Shown piece by piece: positions 16,114 through 24,240 of a DNA stretch of 31,002 nucleotides; position 1 is the first letter of the stretch; every line of letters begins with the position of its first letter. The DNA lies in assembly GCA_934648845.1 (NCBI GenBank), contig CAKUFS010000028.1, forward strand, positions 1-31,002, written 5' to 3'. The translations under genes were made by a program, and so were the position numbers. Source of the stretch: an uncultured Eggerthellaceae bacterium. GTDB lineage: Bacteria; Actinomycetota; Coriobacteriia; Coriobacteriales; Eggerthellaceae. Under the pieces are notes generated by a model. The model ran no database searches. It saw nothing but the letters and a program-made list of their open reading frames with translations, and was not told where the DNA came from.

Positions 16114-17049
16114 CTAAAACGTGAGTGAACCGCAAACATCGCAAAGGATAAGCGCTGCGTAGAACGTATCTACCACTACGTTTACGGTTAAGATTTGGCT
16201 CATAGCTGCAACGCGCGATTGCAATACGAGTGGATTTGCTACCAATGCCTTCCCGAAAGGATACAGCGCTAAAAGTGCGAACGGAACAATGACCAGCCCT
16301 TTCGTCCACCAGATGCACCCGAAGAACACCACTAAGAGTACCATGCTATACAACGCTGCATGATAGAGCTTGCGCGCTTTTTTCCTGCCAACCACAACGG
16401 AGAGAGTCTTGCGCTTCGCTTCGACATCTTTCTCGATATCGCATGTATTGTTCGTCATGAGAATGAGCCCAATGCCAATAAGCACGGGAATGCTCCAAAC
16501 GAACGCTTCCCACGAAAGCGTTAAGGTGAGCGCTTGATACGTTGCCACTAAAATGAGCGTTCCCATGGTAAAGCCGCTCACGAATTCTCCAATAGGCAGG
16601 TAGGAAATGGGAAGACGCCCCCCTGAATACAAACACAGTACCGCCGCACCAATCACGCCCAAGACGAAAGGAATCCAGCCAGCACGATAAATGACATACG
16701 TACCAATTGCGAAGGCAAGAATAACAAGAATAATGGCAAAGCGCTTTACCGATTTCGGGTTCACATTATTGAAGACCAACACGGCATCATTTTTGTCCAC
16801 CTGGTTTTCGTCAGTATCGGCGCCTTTCTTGAAATCGAAATAGTCATTGAGGGTGTTTACGGCGGATTGCATGCAAATGACAATCGCCAAAACAGCAAGT
16901 ACGAGCGAAACGGAAATCGTTCCCACGTCATGCAGGGCCAGCGCAGTGCCAACCAGCGTTGGCATGATTGCAGCTGGCCAGGTATGGGGCGCTGCAAGCT
17001 GCAAAAGAAGGGTGGGGGTAAGAGGTTCATGCTCTTGCGACTGATTCAT
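16114..17049 (-). CDS. menA: 1,4-dihydroxy-2-naphthoate polyprenyltransferase
   Basis: The 311-residue UbiA-superfamily membrane enzyme joins a polyprenyl chain to 1,4-dihydroxy-2-naphthoate in menaquinone synthesis. The first Asp-rich motif is NDYFDFKKGADTDEN. The second is NNTCDIEKDVEAKRKTL. Eight or nine hydrophobic segments follow the N-terminal LAAPHTWPAAIMPTLVGTA, typical of MenA. The start at 17049 has AAAGGT upstream on the minus strand. It is divergent from oadA, with 192 bases between. Menaquinone implies anaerobic respiratory chemistry in this organism. Other UbiA enzymes share the motifs, but the N-terminus favours MenA. Confidence 0.92.
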   Translation of the reverse strand: MNQSQEHEPLTPTLLLQLAAPHTWPAAIMPTLVGTALALHDVGTISVSLVLAVLAIVICMQSAVNTLNDYFDFKKGADTDENQVDKNDAVLVFNNVNPKSVKRFAIILVILAFAIGTYVIYRAGWIPFVLGVIGAAVLCLYSGGRLPISYLPIGEFVSGFTMGTLILVATYQALTLTLSWEAFVWSIPVLIGIGLILMTNNTCDIEKDVEAKRKTLSVVVGRKKARKLYHAALYSMVLLVVFFGCIWWTKGLVIVPFALLALYPFGKALVANPLVLQSRVAAMSQILTVNVVVDTFYAALILCDVCGSLTF

Positions 17050-17241
17050 GTCTACCTTTTCGTTCTTCGAAGTTGTCTTGAGAGCTTATTGTAGCGTTCA
17101 AAAGCGTGTTTGGTGTGCCAAAACTGTGTCCGCAGTAAATAACGGGTTAATAATCGGGAGATACAAGGAAACTAGGATAAAATCATCGAATGCAATTTTG
17201 ATACCTGATTTTGATTCCTCAGAAATGGGAAAGGTAATTTC

Positions 17242-18636
17242 ATGACGAAACAAAGAGTAGGCTTTACTGAGACTGTCCTGCGCGATGCTCAGCAGAGCCT
17301 CATCGCGACTCGTCTTTCGTTCGATAAGATGGCTCCGGTTTTGAGCAAAATCGATCAAGCGGGTTATTATTCTGTTGAATGCTGGGGTGGCGCCACGTTC
17401 GACGTGTGCCTTCGCTACTTAAACGAAGATCCTTGGGAGCGCTTGCGTAAGCTGCGCGCCGCAATGCCTAATGCGAAACTCCAGATGCTCTTACGTGGTC
17501 AGAACATTTTGGGCTATAAGCATTATCCCGATGATATTGTTCGTCGTTTTGTCGAAGCGTCTGTTCGCAATGGAATTGACATCATTCGCATTTTCGATGC
17601 GCTCAATGATCTTGAGAACTTAAAAGTTGCTGTTGATACCACGCTTAAGGCGGGCGCAATTGCTTCGGGTACTATTTGCTATACCACAAGCCCCGTGCAC
17701 ACGATTGAAGCGTATGTGAAAATGGCCGAAGAATTGAAGGCCATGGGCGTGTCTACCATCTGCATTAAAGATATGGCGGGTATTTTGACTCCGCAAAAAG
17801 CATTCGATTTGGTTTCCGGCATCAAATCAGCTGTCGATTTGCCCCTTATTGTCCACACGCATTCTACGACCGGAACGGCATATATGACGTATCTGCGTGC
17901 GGTGGAAGCAGGTGCCGATGTCATTGATACCGCTATTGGCCCTATGAGTGGAGGTACTTCTCAGCCGGCAACCGAAACACTGTGCGTAACGCTCAACGAA
18001 ATGGGTTTCGAAACAGGGCTGAATCAAAAAACCCTGTTCGAGTTAGCGGAATATTTCAAAGAAGTTCGCGGCGAATATCTAGAAGACGGTACGTTGAATC
18101 CCATTTCTATGGGCACCGATGCTGCGTGTCTTGAACATCAGATTCCGGGCGGCATGCTCTCGAATTTGCTTTCCCAGCTCAAGATGATGAATGCCTTGGA
18201 CAAATACGAGGAAGCATTGAAAGAAACGCCGCGCGTGCGCAAGGATTTAGGTTATCCTCCTTTGGTGACGCCAACGTCCCAAATCGTAGGCAATCAAGCT
18301 GTCAATAACGTTTTAGCTGGTGAACGCTATAAAAATGTTTCCAATGAAGTGAAAGCATACTGCCGCGGCGAATATGGCAAAACGCCTGCGTCTATTGATT
18401 CTGAGGTTCGTGCGATGATTCTGGGCGATGAGCAACCGCTTGTGGGTCGTTATGCCGATACGCTTCCCACCGATACGTTCGAGAAAGCGCAAGAAGAGCT
18501 GGGCAGCACGGCTCGTTGCGAAGAGGATGTTCTTTCATATATTGCGTTTCCCCAGGTAGCGGAAACGTTTTTTGAGGCTCGCAAGAAAGATGAAGAAAAG
18601 ATTGTCTCCTATAGTATTAAGGCTGTGATGGAATAA
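17242..18636 (+). CDS. oadA: Oxaloacetate decarboxylase alpha (carboxyltransferase) subunit without biotin domain
   Basis: The 464-residue carboxyltransferase moves the carboxyl group of oxaloacetate to biotin. TIM-barrel motifs are RDAQQSL (Arg14-Asp15), QMLLRGQN, KDMAG (Lys176-Asp177) and HTHSTTG (His205, His207). The Asp and two His residues bind the catalytic metal, and the Lys takes the carboxyl group. The C-terminal PYC/OADA domain is present, but the biotinyl domain found at the end of many OadA proteins is missing; it is encoded separately two genes downstream. GAAAGG precedes ATG 17242. The stop overlaps the next start (TAATG). The homologous 5S subunit of transcarboxylase has the same core, but the pump subunits here point to the decarboxylase. 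Confidence 0.93.
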   Translation: MTKQRVGFTETVLRDAQQSLIATRLSFDKMAPVLSKIDQAGYYSVECWGGATFDVCLRYLNEDPWERLRKLRAAMPNAKLQMLLRGQNILGYKHYPDDIVRRFVEASVRNGIDIIRIFDALNDLENLKVAVDTTLKAGAIASGTICYTTSPVHTIEAYVKMAEELKAMGVSTICIKDMAGILTPQKAFDLVSGIKSAVDLPLIVHTHSTTGTAYMTYLRAVEAGADVIDTAIGPMSGGTSQPATETLCVTLNEMGFETGLNQKTLFELAEYFKEVRGEYLEDGTLNPISMGTDAACLEHQIPGGMLSNLLSQLKMMNALDKYEEALKETPRVRKDLGYPPLVTPTSQIVGNQAVNNVLAGERYKNVSNEVKAYCRGEYGKTPASIDSEVRAMILGDEQPLVGRYADTLPTDTFEKAQEELGSTARCEEDVLSYIAFPQVAETFFEARKKDEEKIVSYSIKAVME

Positions 18637-18968
18637 TGTCGCTCGCAGAAGCAGGTATATATTCGCTCGTGGGCATTCTTACGGTATTTTTCGCGCTGAT
18701 TCTTTTAATGTTCGTCATTAAAATTCTGACCAAGCTTACCGATGAGTCTCCGGTGAAGAAAGCATCAGCTGCAGGTTGCAAAGACGATGCTGTGGCGAAT
18801 AACTCATCCAACGAAACTGCGCAACCGCTCGCTCCGGGTAGTGCGGGAGATATCAAGCTCTATGACACCGATCTGCGAGATGCTGCGATGATTATGGCAA
18901 TTGTTGCCGATGAATTGAAGAAGCCTATCAACGAGCTGAGGTTTATCAGCATTAAAGAGGTCAAATAA
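18636..18968 (+). CDS. oadG: Oxaloacetate decarboxylase gamma-type small membrane subunit
   Basis: The 110-residue protein has one N-terminal membrane helix (GILTVFFALILLMFVIKIL, about residues 11-29), a polar Ala/Ser-rich linker, and a C-terminal amphipathic part with DAAMIMAIVADELKKPINEL. This resembles OadG, which anchors the soluble alpha subunit to the beta pump and helps assembly. Its ATG overlaps the oadA stop by one base, and its own stop overlaps the biotin carrier start, so translation is coupled. The sequence is less conserved than its neighbours; position and topology carry the call. Confidence 0.85.
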   Translation: MSLAEAGIYSLVGILTVFFALILLMFVIKILTKLTDESPVKKASAAGCKDDAVANNSSNETAQPLAPGSAGDIKLYDTDLRDAAMIMAIVADELKKPINELRFISIKEVK

Positions 18969-19357
18969 TGAAATACATCGTTACTTTGCGTGATCGTACG
19001 TTTGAGGTTGAGGTTGAAAACGGCGAAGCTATGATCCTTGATGAGTATGAGGCGAAAGCGCCTGCGGCAGCAGTTGTCGCTCCTGCGACCGCAGCTCCTG
19101 TTGCAGCTGTTGAATCGTCGTCCGTAGCCCCTGTTGCGGTTGGCGCTGGAACGCCGGTTCCTGCTCCTATGCCGGGTAACATCGTTTCCCTTGAGGTCAA
19201 GGTGGGGGATTCCGTTGCAGAAGGCGATGTTGTTGCCGTTATGGAAGCAATGAAAATGAACGTTGAGGTTGTTGCACCGTGCGCGGGAACAGTTAAGCAA
19301 ATTCTTGTTGAAAAAGGCGCTGTTGTTGCAACCGATGACGCCATTATGATTATTTAG
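18968..19357 (+). CDS. Biotin carrier protein of the oxaloacetate decarboxylase
   Basis: The 129-residue protein carries the biotin that shuttles the carboxyl group between OadA and OadB. Its C-terminal lipoyl/biotinyl domain contains VMEAMKMN, with Lys96 as the biotinylation site. An Ala/Val/Pro-rich flexible linker (about residues 28-65) separates a short N-terminal segment from the domain, giving the biotin reach. This is the part missing from OadA. ATG 18968 overlaps the oadG stop. The next gene starts nine bases after its stop. A biotin protein ligase is required but is not in the window. Confidence 0.94.
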   Translation: MKYIVTLRDRTFEVEVENGEAMILDEYEAKAPAAAVVAPATAAPVAAVESSSVAPVAVGAGTPVPAPMPGNIVSLEVKVGDSVAEGDVVAVMEAMKMNVEVVAPCAGTVKQILVEKGAVVATDDAIMII

Positions 19358-19366
19358 GGGTAAACC

Positions 19367-20593
19367 GTGGATAACATTCTTGAAGTCCTCGGAAACCTTG
19401 CGAAGACAACGGGCATTGCTCAGCTGCTTGCATGGGATTCATCTGTAGGGTTATTTGACAATCTTGCCGCGGTTTTTGGCCCGATCATCATGATCGCTGT
19501 CGCGTGTGTTCTTTTATATTTAGGCATCAAAAAGCAGTTCGAGCCATTGCTGCTGGTTGGCATTGCGTTCGGTATGCTGCTTTCCAACTTGCCGGGTTCC
19601 GGTTTATACCATCCCGAGCTTTGGGATGGCTATATTGCCGGCACGGTGACAATCACCGATATTTTTCATTACGGCGGCCTGCTTGATATTCTCTACATTG
19701 GCGTTAAATCAGGTTTGTATCCTTCGCTCATTTTCTTGGGCGTAGGTGCCATGACAGATTTTGCACCGTTGTTGGCCAACCCTAAAAGCTTGCTTTTAGG
19801 TGCCGCCGCGCAGTTCGGAATCTTTTGCGCTTTCATCTTGGCGATTGCTATTGGGTTTGAACCGAATGTCGCTGCATCGATTGGCATTATCGGCGGCGCG
19901 GACGGACCTACCGCAATTTGGCTCACCTCTAAACTTGCGCCGGATTATTTGGCTCCCATTGCTATTGCGGCGTATAGTTATATGGCGCTGATTCCGCTGA
20001 TCCAGCCGCCGCTGATGCGTCTTTTGACCACGGAAGAAGAGCGCAAGATTAAGATGGAGCAGCTGCGTCCCGTAACAAAGCGGCAGCTTATTTTATTCCC
20101 TATTATCGTTATCATCTTCGTTTGTTTGCTGCTTCCTAGTGTGGCACCGCTTCTTGGCTGCTTGATGCTGGGCAATCTTTTCCGTGTGACGGGTGTTACG
20201 GAGCGCCTGTCCGACACTGCCCAAAATGCTTTGATGAACATCGTGACCATTTTCCTGGCGGTAAGCGTTGGTGCTACTGCTGTTGCGGAGCGCTTCTTAA
20301 CGCCGCAGACGTTGTTTATTATCATCCTGGGTCTTATTGCTTTTGAATTCGCGACGTTTGGCGGCTTAGTGCTGGGCAAAGTTATGTGCAAGCTTTCTGG
20401 TGGGAAAATCAACCCTCTTATTGGCTCTGCAGGCGTTTCCGCCGTTCCCATGGCGGCACGCGTTTCCCAGATGGAGGGCGCAAAAGCAAATCCAACAAAC
20501 TTTCTGCTTATGCATGCCATGGGCCCCAACGTTGCTGGCGTTATTGGTTCCGCTGTTGCGGCAGGCTTTTTGCTGGCAGTCTTTGGCGGCTAA
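19367..20593 (+). CDS. oadB: Oxaloacetate decarboxylase beta subunit (Na+ pump)
   Basis: The 408-residue membrane protein couples decarboxylation of carboxybiotin to Na+ export. The diagnostic GGADGPTAIW stretch holds Asp179, which matches the essential Asp of the Klebsiella enzyme. About nine to eleven hydrophobic segments are visible, and the C-terminal NPTNFLLMHAMGPNVAGVIGSA is typical. GTG 19367 follows TAGGGGT. Beta subunits of methylmalonyl-CoA and glutaconyl-CoA decarboxylases are very similar; the OadA-type partner decides for oxaloacetate. A large palindrome lies 35 bases after the stop, then the convergent pckA terminator. Confidence 0.94.
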   Translation: MDNILEVLGNLAKTTGIAQLLAWDSSVGLFDNLAAVFGPIIMIAVACVLLYLGIKKQFEPLLLVGIAFGMLLSNLPGSGLYHPELWDGYIAGTVTITDIFHYGGLLDILYIGVKSGLYPSLIFLGVGAMTDFAPLLANPKSLLLGAAAQFGIFCAFILAIAIGFEPNVAASIGIIGGADGPTAIWLTSKLAPDYLAPIAIAAYSYMALIPLIQPPLMRLLTTEEERKIKMEQLRPVTKRQLILFPIIVIIFVCLLLPSVAPLLGCLMLGNLFRVTGVTERLSDTAQNALMNIVTIFLAVSVGATAVAERFLTPQTLFIIILGLIAFEFATFGGLVLGKVMCKLSGGKINPLIGSAGVSAVPMAARVSQMEGAKANPTNFLLMHAMGPNVAGVIGSAVAAGFLLAVFGG

Positions 20594-20627
20594 CTAGCAA
20601 CGGATAATTGAGCTGCGCTATGAATCC

Positions 20628-20676
20628 GGTTTGTTGACAAATTACCCCACCTTTTGTCAACAAACCAAGGGGTGGG
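20628..20676. repeat. Perfect 14-bp palindrome with a loop complementary to its 3' flank
   Basis: GGTTTGTTGACAAA (20628-20641) is the exact inverse of TTTGTCAACAAACC (20653-20666), with an 11-base spacer. Each arm itself contains the near-palindrome TTTGT-NN-ACAAA. The spacer base run CCCACC (20646-20651) is complementary to GGTGGG (20671-20676) just outside the stem. There is no T-run on either strand, so it is not a standard terminator. It may be an operator pair, an mRNA 3'-end structure or a repeat-element copy. Confidence 0.7.
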
Positions 20677-20753
20677 AGTTGCCGTGACGCGCCGCGAAGT
20701 TAGCGCGTAAGTGAAACAGGCATGTCAATGCGAAGGTCTCGCCCTGGAACCAA

Positions 20754-20777
20754 AAGAGCGTCCCGAAGGACGCTCTT
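20754..20777 (-). terminator. Terminator of pckA
   Basis: AAGAGCGTCC (20754-20763) and GGACGCTCTT (20768-20777) form a perfect 10-bp stem with a CGAA tetraloop (TTCG on the minus strand). A short T-run follows on the minus strand. It lies about 40 bases after the pckA stop and may also stop readthrough from oadB. Confidence 0.85.
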
Positions 20778-20816
20778 GGGTGAATCGCATCAACGAGCAG
20801 CGTGCTCGGCTGGGAA

Positions 20817-22391
20817 TTACGCCAAACGCGGACCGGCAGCAGCAACTTCGGTGCTCATGTGGTCGGCATATTTCTTTTGGAAGTTATCGTTGAGCATATG
20901 GGCAAGCTTGCGAGCAGATTTCTCGTAAGCAGCCTCGTTATCCCAGCTGTTTTTGGGAATAAGAACCTCATCGGGGCAGCCCTCAATAGAAGTGGGGATA
21001 GCTAGCCCGAAAGAGGGATCCTCGACGAATTCGGCGTTTTCGATAGTGCCGTTCAGAGCGGCCGTGACCATAGCGCGCGTGTAGCGAAGCTTCATGCGCT
21101 CGCCCTTGCCGTTCCAACCTGTGTTCACCAGATACACGTTGGCGCCGGTAGCCAAAACGCGATCCTTAAGCATTTCGGCATATTTTGCCGGATGCAGCGG
21201 CAAGAACGGCTCGCCGAAGCAGGCGCTAAACGTGGGCTCAGGTGTGGTAACGCCCAACTCCGTGCCGGCAACCTTGCTGGTGAATCCCGAAACAAAGTAG
21301 TACATTGCCTGGTCAAGCGTAAGTTTTGAAACAGGCGGCAAAACGCCAAACGCATCGGCGGTCAGGAAAATCACCGTGCTTGGTGCTTCGCCAACGCCCT
21401 CCAGCACTGCATTCGGAATGTAGTCAATGGGATAGCCCACACGCGTATTGGTGGTCAGGCTTTCATTATCGAAATCGAACTCGCGTGTCTGCTCGTCCAT
21501 AACAATGTTTTCTGCGAGAGAACCGTATTTAATGGCGTTGTAGATTTCAGGTTCGCCTTCTGCGGAAAGGTTAATGCACTTCGCGTAGCAACCACCTTCA
21601 AAATTGAAGACGGAATTATCGGACCAACCGTGCTCGTCATCGCCGATAAGAAGACGGTTCGGATCGGCAGAAAGGGTGGTCTTGCCTGTGCCGGAAAGGC
21701 CAAAGAATACGGCAGTCGTACCGTTTTCGGGATCCATGTTCGCAGAGCAATGCATAGGCATGATTCCCATTTTCGGTAGGATGTAATTCATGGTGCTGAA
21801 AACGCTCTTTTTGATTTCGCCTGCATAGCCCGAGCCAGCGATCAAAATTTTATGCGCTTCGTAATCAAGGATGATGGCGCAGTCGCCAATAACGCCATCG
21901 CGTTCGGGATCGCACTTGAAACCGGGTGCAGCAATCAAAGTGTAGTCAGCTTCAAATGCCTCAAGCTGCTCAGCCGTAGGACGGCGTAGCAGTTGATGGA
22001 TAAACAGGTTCTGGGCGGGAAGTTCGTTTACAATGCGGAAGCCCTTCGCACAGTTCATGTCGGCGCCAGCAAAGCCATCGAAGATAAATACTTCTTTTTC
22101 GTTCAGGTATTCCGCAACGCGATTCCACAGTGCATCGAATTTCTCGCGCGAAATCGGCTGATTAACGCTGCCCCAGTTGATGTCATCGTGAACGCCGGGG
22201 GTGTCAACGATGAACTTATGCTTTGCGGCACGACCGGTGTACTTGCCTGTTTTGACAACAAGCGCTCCCGATTCGCTCAGTTGGCCTTCGCCCCGTTCGA
22301 GCGTGCGCTCAACCAGTTGCGCAATACCGAGATTGCGATAAACCGCTTTCGGCTGGGCTATGCCAAGCTCTTCGATGCCGAATGTTTCCAT
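20817..22391 (-). CDS. pckA: Phosphoenolpyruvate carboxykinase (ATP)
   Basis: The 524-residue cytoplasmic enzyme interconverts oxaloacetate plus ATP with PEP plus CO2 plus ADP. The P-loop-like kinase-1a motif GLSGTGKTTL is at 231-240, followed by LIGDDEHGW (kinase-2). The substrate-binding YTGRAAKHKF region at about 51-60 resembles the ATP-class RSPxDKF element in place. Length is typical of the ATP-dependent class (about 530), not the GTP class (about 600). AAAGGACA precedes the start on the minus strand. A dyad overlaps its likely promoter. It converges with oadB, which acts on the same metabolite. Confidence 0.96.
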   Translation of the reverse strand: METFGIEELGIAQPKAVYRNLGIAQLVERTLERGEGQLSESGALVVKTGKYTGRAAKHKFIVDTPGVHDDINWGSVNQPISREKFDALWNRVAEYLNEKEVFIFDGFAGADMNCAKGFRIVNELPAQNLFIHQLLRRPTAEQLEAFEADYTLIAAPGFKCDPERDGVIGDCAIILDYEAHKILIAGSGYAGEIKKSVFSTMNYILPKMGIMPMHCSANMDPENGTTAVFFGLSGTGKTTLSADPNRLLIGDDEHGWSDNSVFNFEGGCYAKCINLSAEGEPEIYNAIKYGSLAENIVMDEQTREFDFDNESLTTNTRVGYPIDYIPNAVLEGVGEAPSTVIFLTADAFGVLPPVSKLTLDQAMYYFVSGFTSKVAGTELGVTTPEPTFSACFGEPFLPLHPAKYAEMLKDRVLATGANVYLVNTGWNGKGERMKLRYTRAMVTAALNGTIENAEFVEDPSFGLAIPTSIEGCPDEVLIPKNSWDNEAAYEKSARKLAHMLNDNFQKKYADHMSTEVAAAGPRLA

Positions 22392-22465
22392 GAAAACAAT
22401 GTCCTTTCACGCAATACCGTTGTCAAATGACGGCTTTCTGTATATGACTGCGAAAAAAACAAGCA

Positions 22466-22500
22466 CTTGCAGACGTAATCATTATGAAACATTCTGCAAG
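22466..22500 (-). promoter_or_regulatory. Dyad in the pckA control region
   Basis: CTTGCAGA (22466-22473) and TCTGCAAG (22493-22500) are exact inverse repeats 19 bases apart; two more pairs follow beyond one mismatch. On the minus strand CATAAT lies between the arms and could be the -10. This suggests a repressor or activator site for pckA, placed about 75-110 bases upstream of the start codon. Confidence 0.45.
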
Positions 22501-22589
22501 CGCGAAACGTCTCTGCCAGCCGTAATTTCCGTAAAAGGCTGGTGGATTGCTCATGGTTGGTTTTGACGCGACTTCTTTATACCAGAGCT

Positions 22590-22757
22590 TTATTTCTTGA
22601 GTAGCTTGAACAGCTTGTAAGCGCTGTAGGCAAGTGAAATATCTGCTGCGATTTCAAGCGCAGCAGCGCCGATGAGCCACGGTGTAGGCTTGCCGTTTTT
22701 TATGAGTTGTACATTTGTTCTAACGTCTTCTTGGGAAACAACGATATCCATATCCAT
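22590..22757 (-). CDS. Small 55-residue protein with one hydrophobic segment
   Basis: I do not recognise this protein. The longer open frame starts at 22862, but only the ATG at 22757 has a good ribosome binding site (AAAGGAG, nine bases upstream on the minus strand), so this start was chosen. The product begins with an acidic stretch (MDMDIVVSQEDV), has a hydrophobic segment near residues 27-45 (LIGAAALEIAADISLAYSA) and ends with a basic tail (KLFKLLKK). It could be a small membrane-associated peptide. It stands alone on the minus strand between pckA and a divergent LysR gene. Its start is about 280 bases from the LysR start, so the two could share a control region. Confidence 0.6.
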   Translation of the reverse strand: MDMDIVVSQEDVRTNVQLIKNGKPTPWLIGAAALEIAADISLAYSAYKLFKLLKK

Positions 22758-23039
22758 AACAAGATGCTCCTTTCGTGCCGCCCTGCGTTTTATTTGTATT
22801 CTACGACAATTCGGTTGCGCGTAAAGCGTTACGGGGATTTGCTGATACATTGTTTTTTTCAAGCGGTTTCAGGCGCAGTTTTCAAACGGTCATTTTTATT
22901 CCGGCGCGCTTGCTCTGAAGCGTCCTTCCGCCTTCTGCAGCTTATTTTCGCTTCTGCATTATCTTACGCGAATGGACGCTCTTCTACGGGATATAATAAA
23001 GAACAACTTGCTTGTTCCCATTGTTCAGGAGGCGACAAC

Positions 23040-23933
23040 ATGCGTATTTCTACGATTACCGATTTTCTTACTTTAGCTGATAAGCTCGATTACGATCTTG
23101 CTGCGCGCAAGCTGTTCATATCGGTAGACGAGCTGTGCCAAAGCATTTCCGAACTGGAAGAAGAACTGGGTATTTCGCTGTTCATCAATAACAATCGAAA
23201 CGAGATTGAGCTGACGCGTTTTGGTGCGATTTTCGCGCACGGCGCACATAAAATCGAGCGCGATTACGAAGACACCATTAGCCTTATCAACAAGGCCAAG
23301 GGAAAGCCGATGCGCACGATGACGATTGGCACACGTTATAACGCCGCCCAGGACGAATCTCCCTACATCACGCGCGCTTTGCGTAAATACGCGCCAAATA
23401 TCACACCTGTTTATACGCCCCTGATGCATCTTACGCTTCGCGAGAAGCTTGAATCGGGCGAGATTGACGCTGCCGTGGGCATTGTTGTTGAAGATCGCCT
23501 CTACGATGGCTTTAAGACCATCTGCATTGACCGCGATGTGTACGAGATCGTGTGCCCCCTTGATCACCCGTTCGCGAAAATGGAGTCGGTTACGTTGGAG
23601 CAGTTCGCCAAAGAAAGCGTGATTGTTCCGAGTCCGAAGAATATGGCTTCCATGAACATGTTCTTTACCGATATCTTCGAGAAGGCCGGTATTGAGATTG
23701 CTCAAGAAGCGTACTGTGATGATGTTGATGGTTTGATTCTCCAAATTGAAGCAGGAGCGGGTGTATCCATGGTCTTGAGCCAGCGTCGCAGCCATTTCGA
23801 CGATCGAGTGGCGTTTGTTCCTGTTGCCGATCCTCTTCCGTATGCGCGTATCAATTTGATTTGGTCCGAGGAAACTGAAAAGCGCATTCCTGGCGATTGG
23901 CTGAAGGCGTTCGAAGCATTGAGCATCGATTAA
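23040..23933 (+). CDS. LysR-family transcriptional regulator
   Basis: The 297-residue protein has an N-terminal winged HTH (about residues 5-60, with LAARKLFISVDELCQSISELEEELGISLF, of which the turn-helix spans ISVDELCQSI) and a two-lobed substrate-binding domain from about residue 90. The binding domain shows IDAAVGIVVED and VIVPSPKNMASMN, typical of the family. The start is ATG 23040 after AGGAGGCGAC; the longer open frame upstream has no such site. Its target and effector are unknown. LysR genes often regulate a divergent neighbour, which here would be the 55-residue gene. A terminator follows. Confidence 0.93.
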   Translation: MRISTITDFLTLADKLDYDLAARKLFISVDELCQSISELEEELGISLFINNNRNEIELTRFGAIFAHGAHKIERDYEDTISLINKAKGKPMRTMTIGTRYNAAQDESPYITRALRKYAPNITPVYTPLMHLTLREKLESGEIDAAVGIVVEDRLYDGFKTICIDRDVYEIVCPLDHPFAKMESVTLEQFAKESVIVPSPKNMASMNMFFTDIFEKAGIEIAQEAYCDDVDGLILQIEAGAGVSMVLSQRRSHFDDRVAFVPVADPLPYARINLIWSEETEKRIPGDWLKAFEALSID

Positions 23934-23985
23934 CGTTTTCGCAGGTGGAAATACCAATGTGAGCGGTGATGCTCTGAAAAAAGTG

Positions 23986-24019
23986 CGGGATGCTGGCGTT
24001 TGCTGGCATCCCGTTTTCT
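23986..24019 (+). terminator. Terminator of the LysR gene
   Basis: CGGGATGC (23986-23993) pairs with GCATCCCG (24006-24013) around a 12-base loop, followed by TTTTCTT. Confidence 0.85.
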
Positions 24020-24240
24020 TGTTCGCACCGTGCTGGCAGCCGTGCTCTGCTTTTCAGTAGGTTGATTTATATCTACATATGAGCCATATACACTTAGATT
24101 TATTACGTGAAATCAACAAAGATTACATAATGGTGGCATTCTAAAATATCGCTTGCATTGAGGTCGGCAGGGGACTATAACGAACATGTCATAAGAAATG
24201 GGCCGCAAGTAAGCGGCAGCAAACAAGGAGATGATTCATT
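24020..24240 (+). promoter_or_regulatory. hsp20 control region
   Basis: No gene is seen between the LysR terminator and hsp20. The stretch is AT-rich at 24060-24145. It contains an exact 8-bp inverted repeat, GTTGATTT (24061-24068) and AAATCAAC (24110-24117). I see neither a CIRCE (TTAGCACTC-N9-GAGTGCTAA) nor a HAIR (CTTGAGT-N7-ACTCAAG) element, so if hsp20 is heat-regulated it uses another site. CAAGGAG at about 24224-24230 is the ribosome binding site. Confidence 0.4.

Noticed and set aside
20642..20676. Classical H-type pseudoknot
   Set aside because: The loop-flank pairing would need four bases to cross a 14-bp stem, which is too short, so only alternative folding is plausible.
20711..21005. 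Small plus-strand open frames between oadB and pckA
   Set aside because: They overlap the pckA terminator and the pckA coding region and have no ribosome binding sites.
22707..23039. N-terminal extension of the LysR protein
   Set aside because: Not LysR-like; AGGAGG directly precedes ATG 23040.
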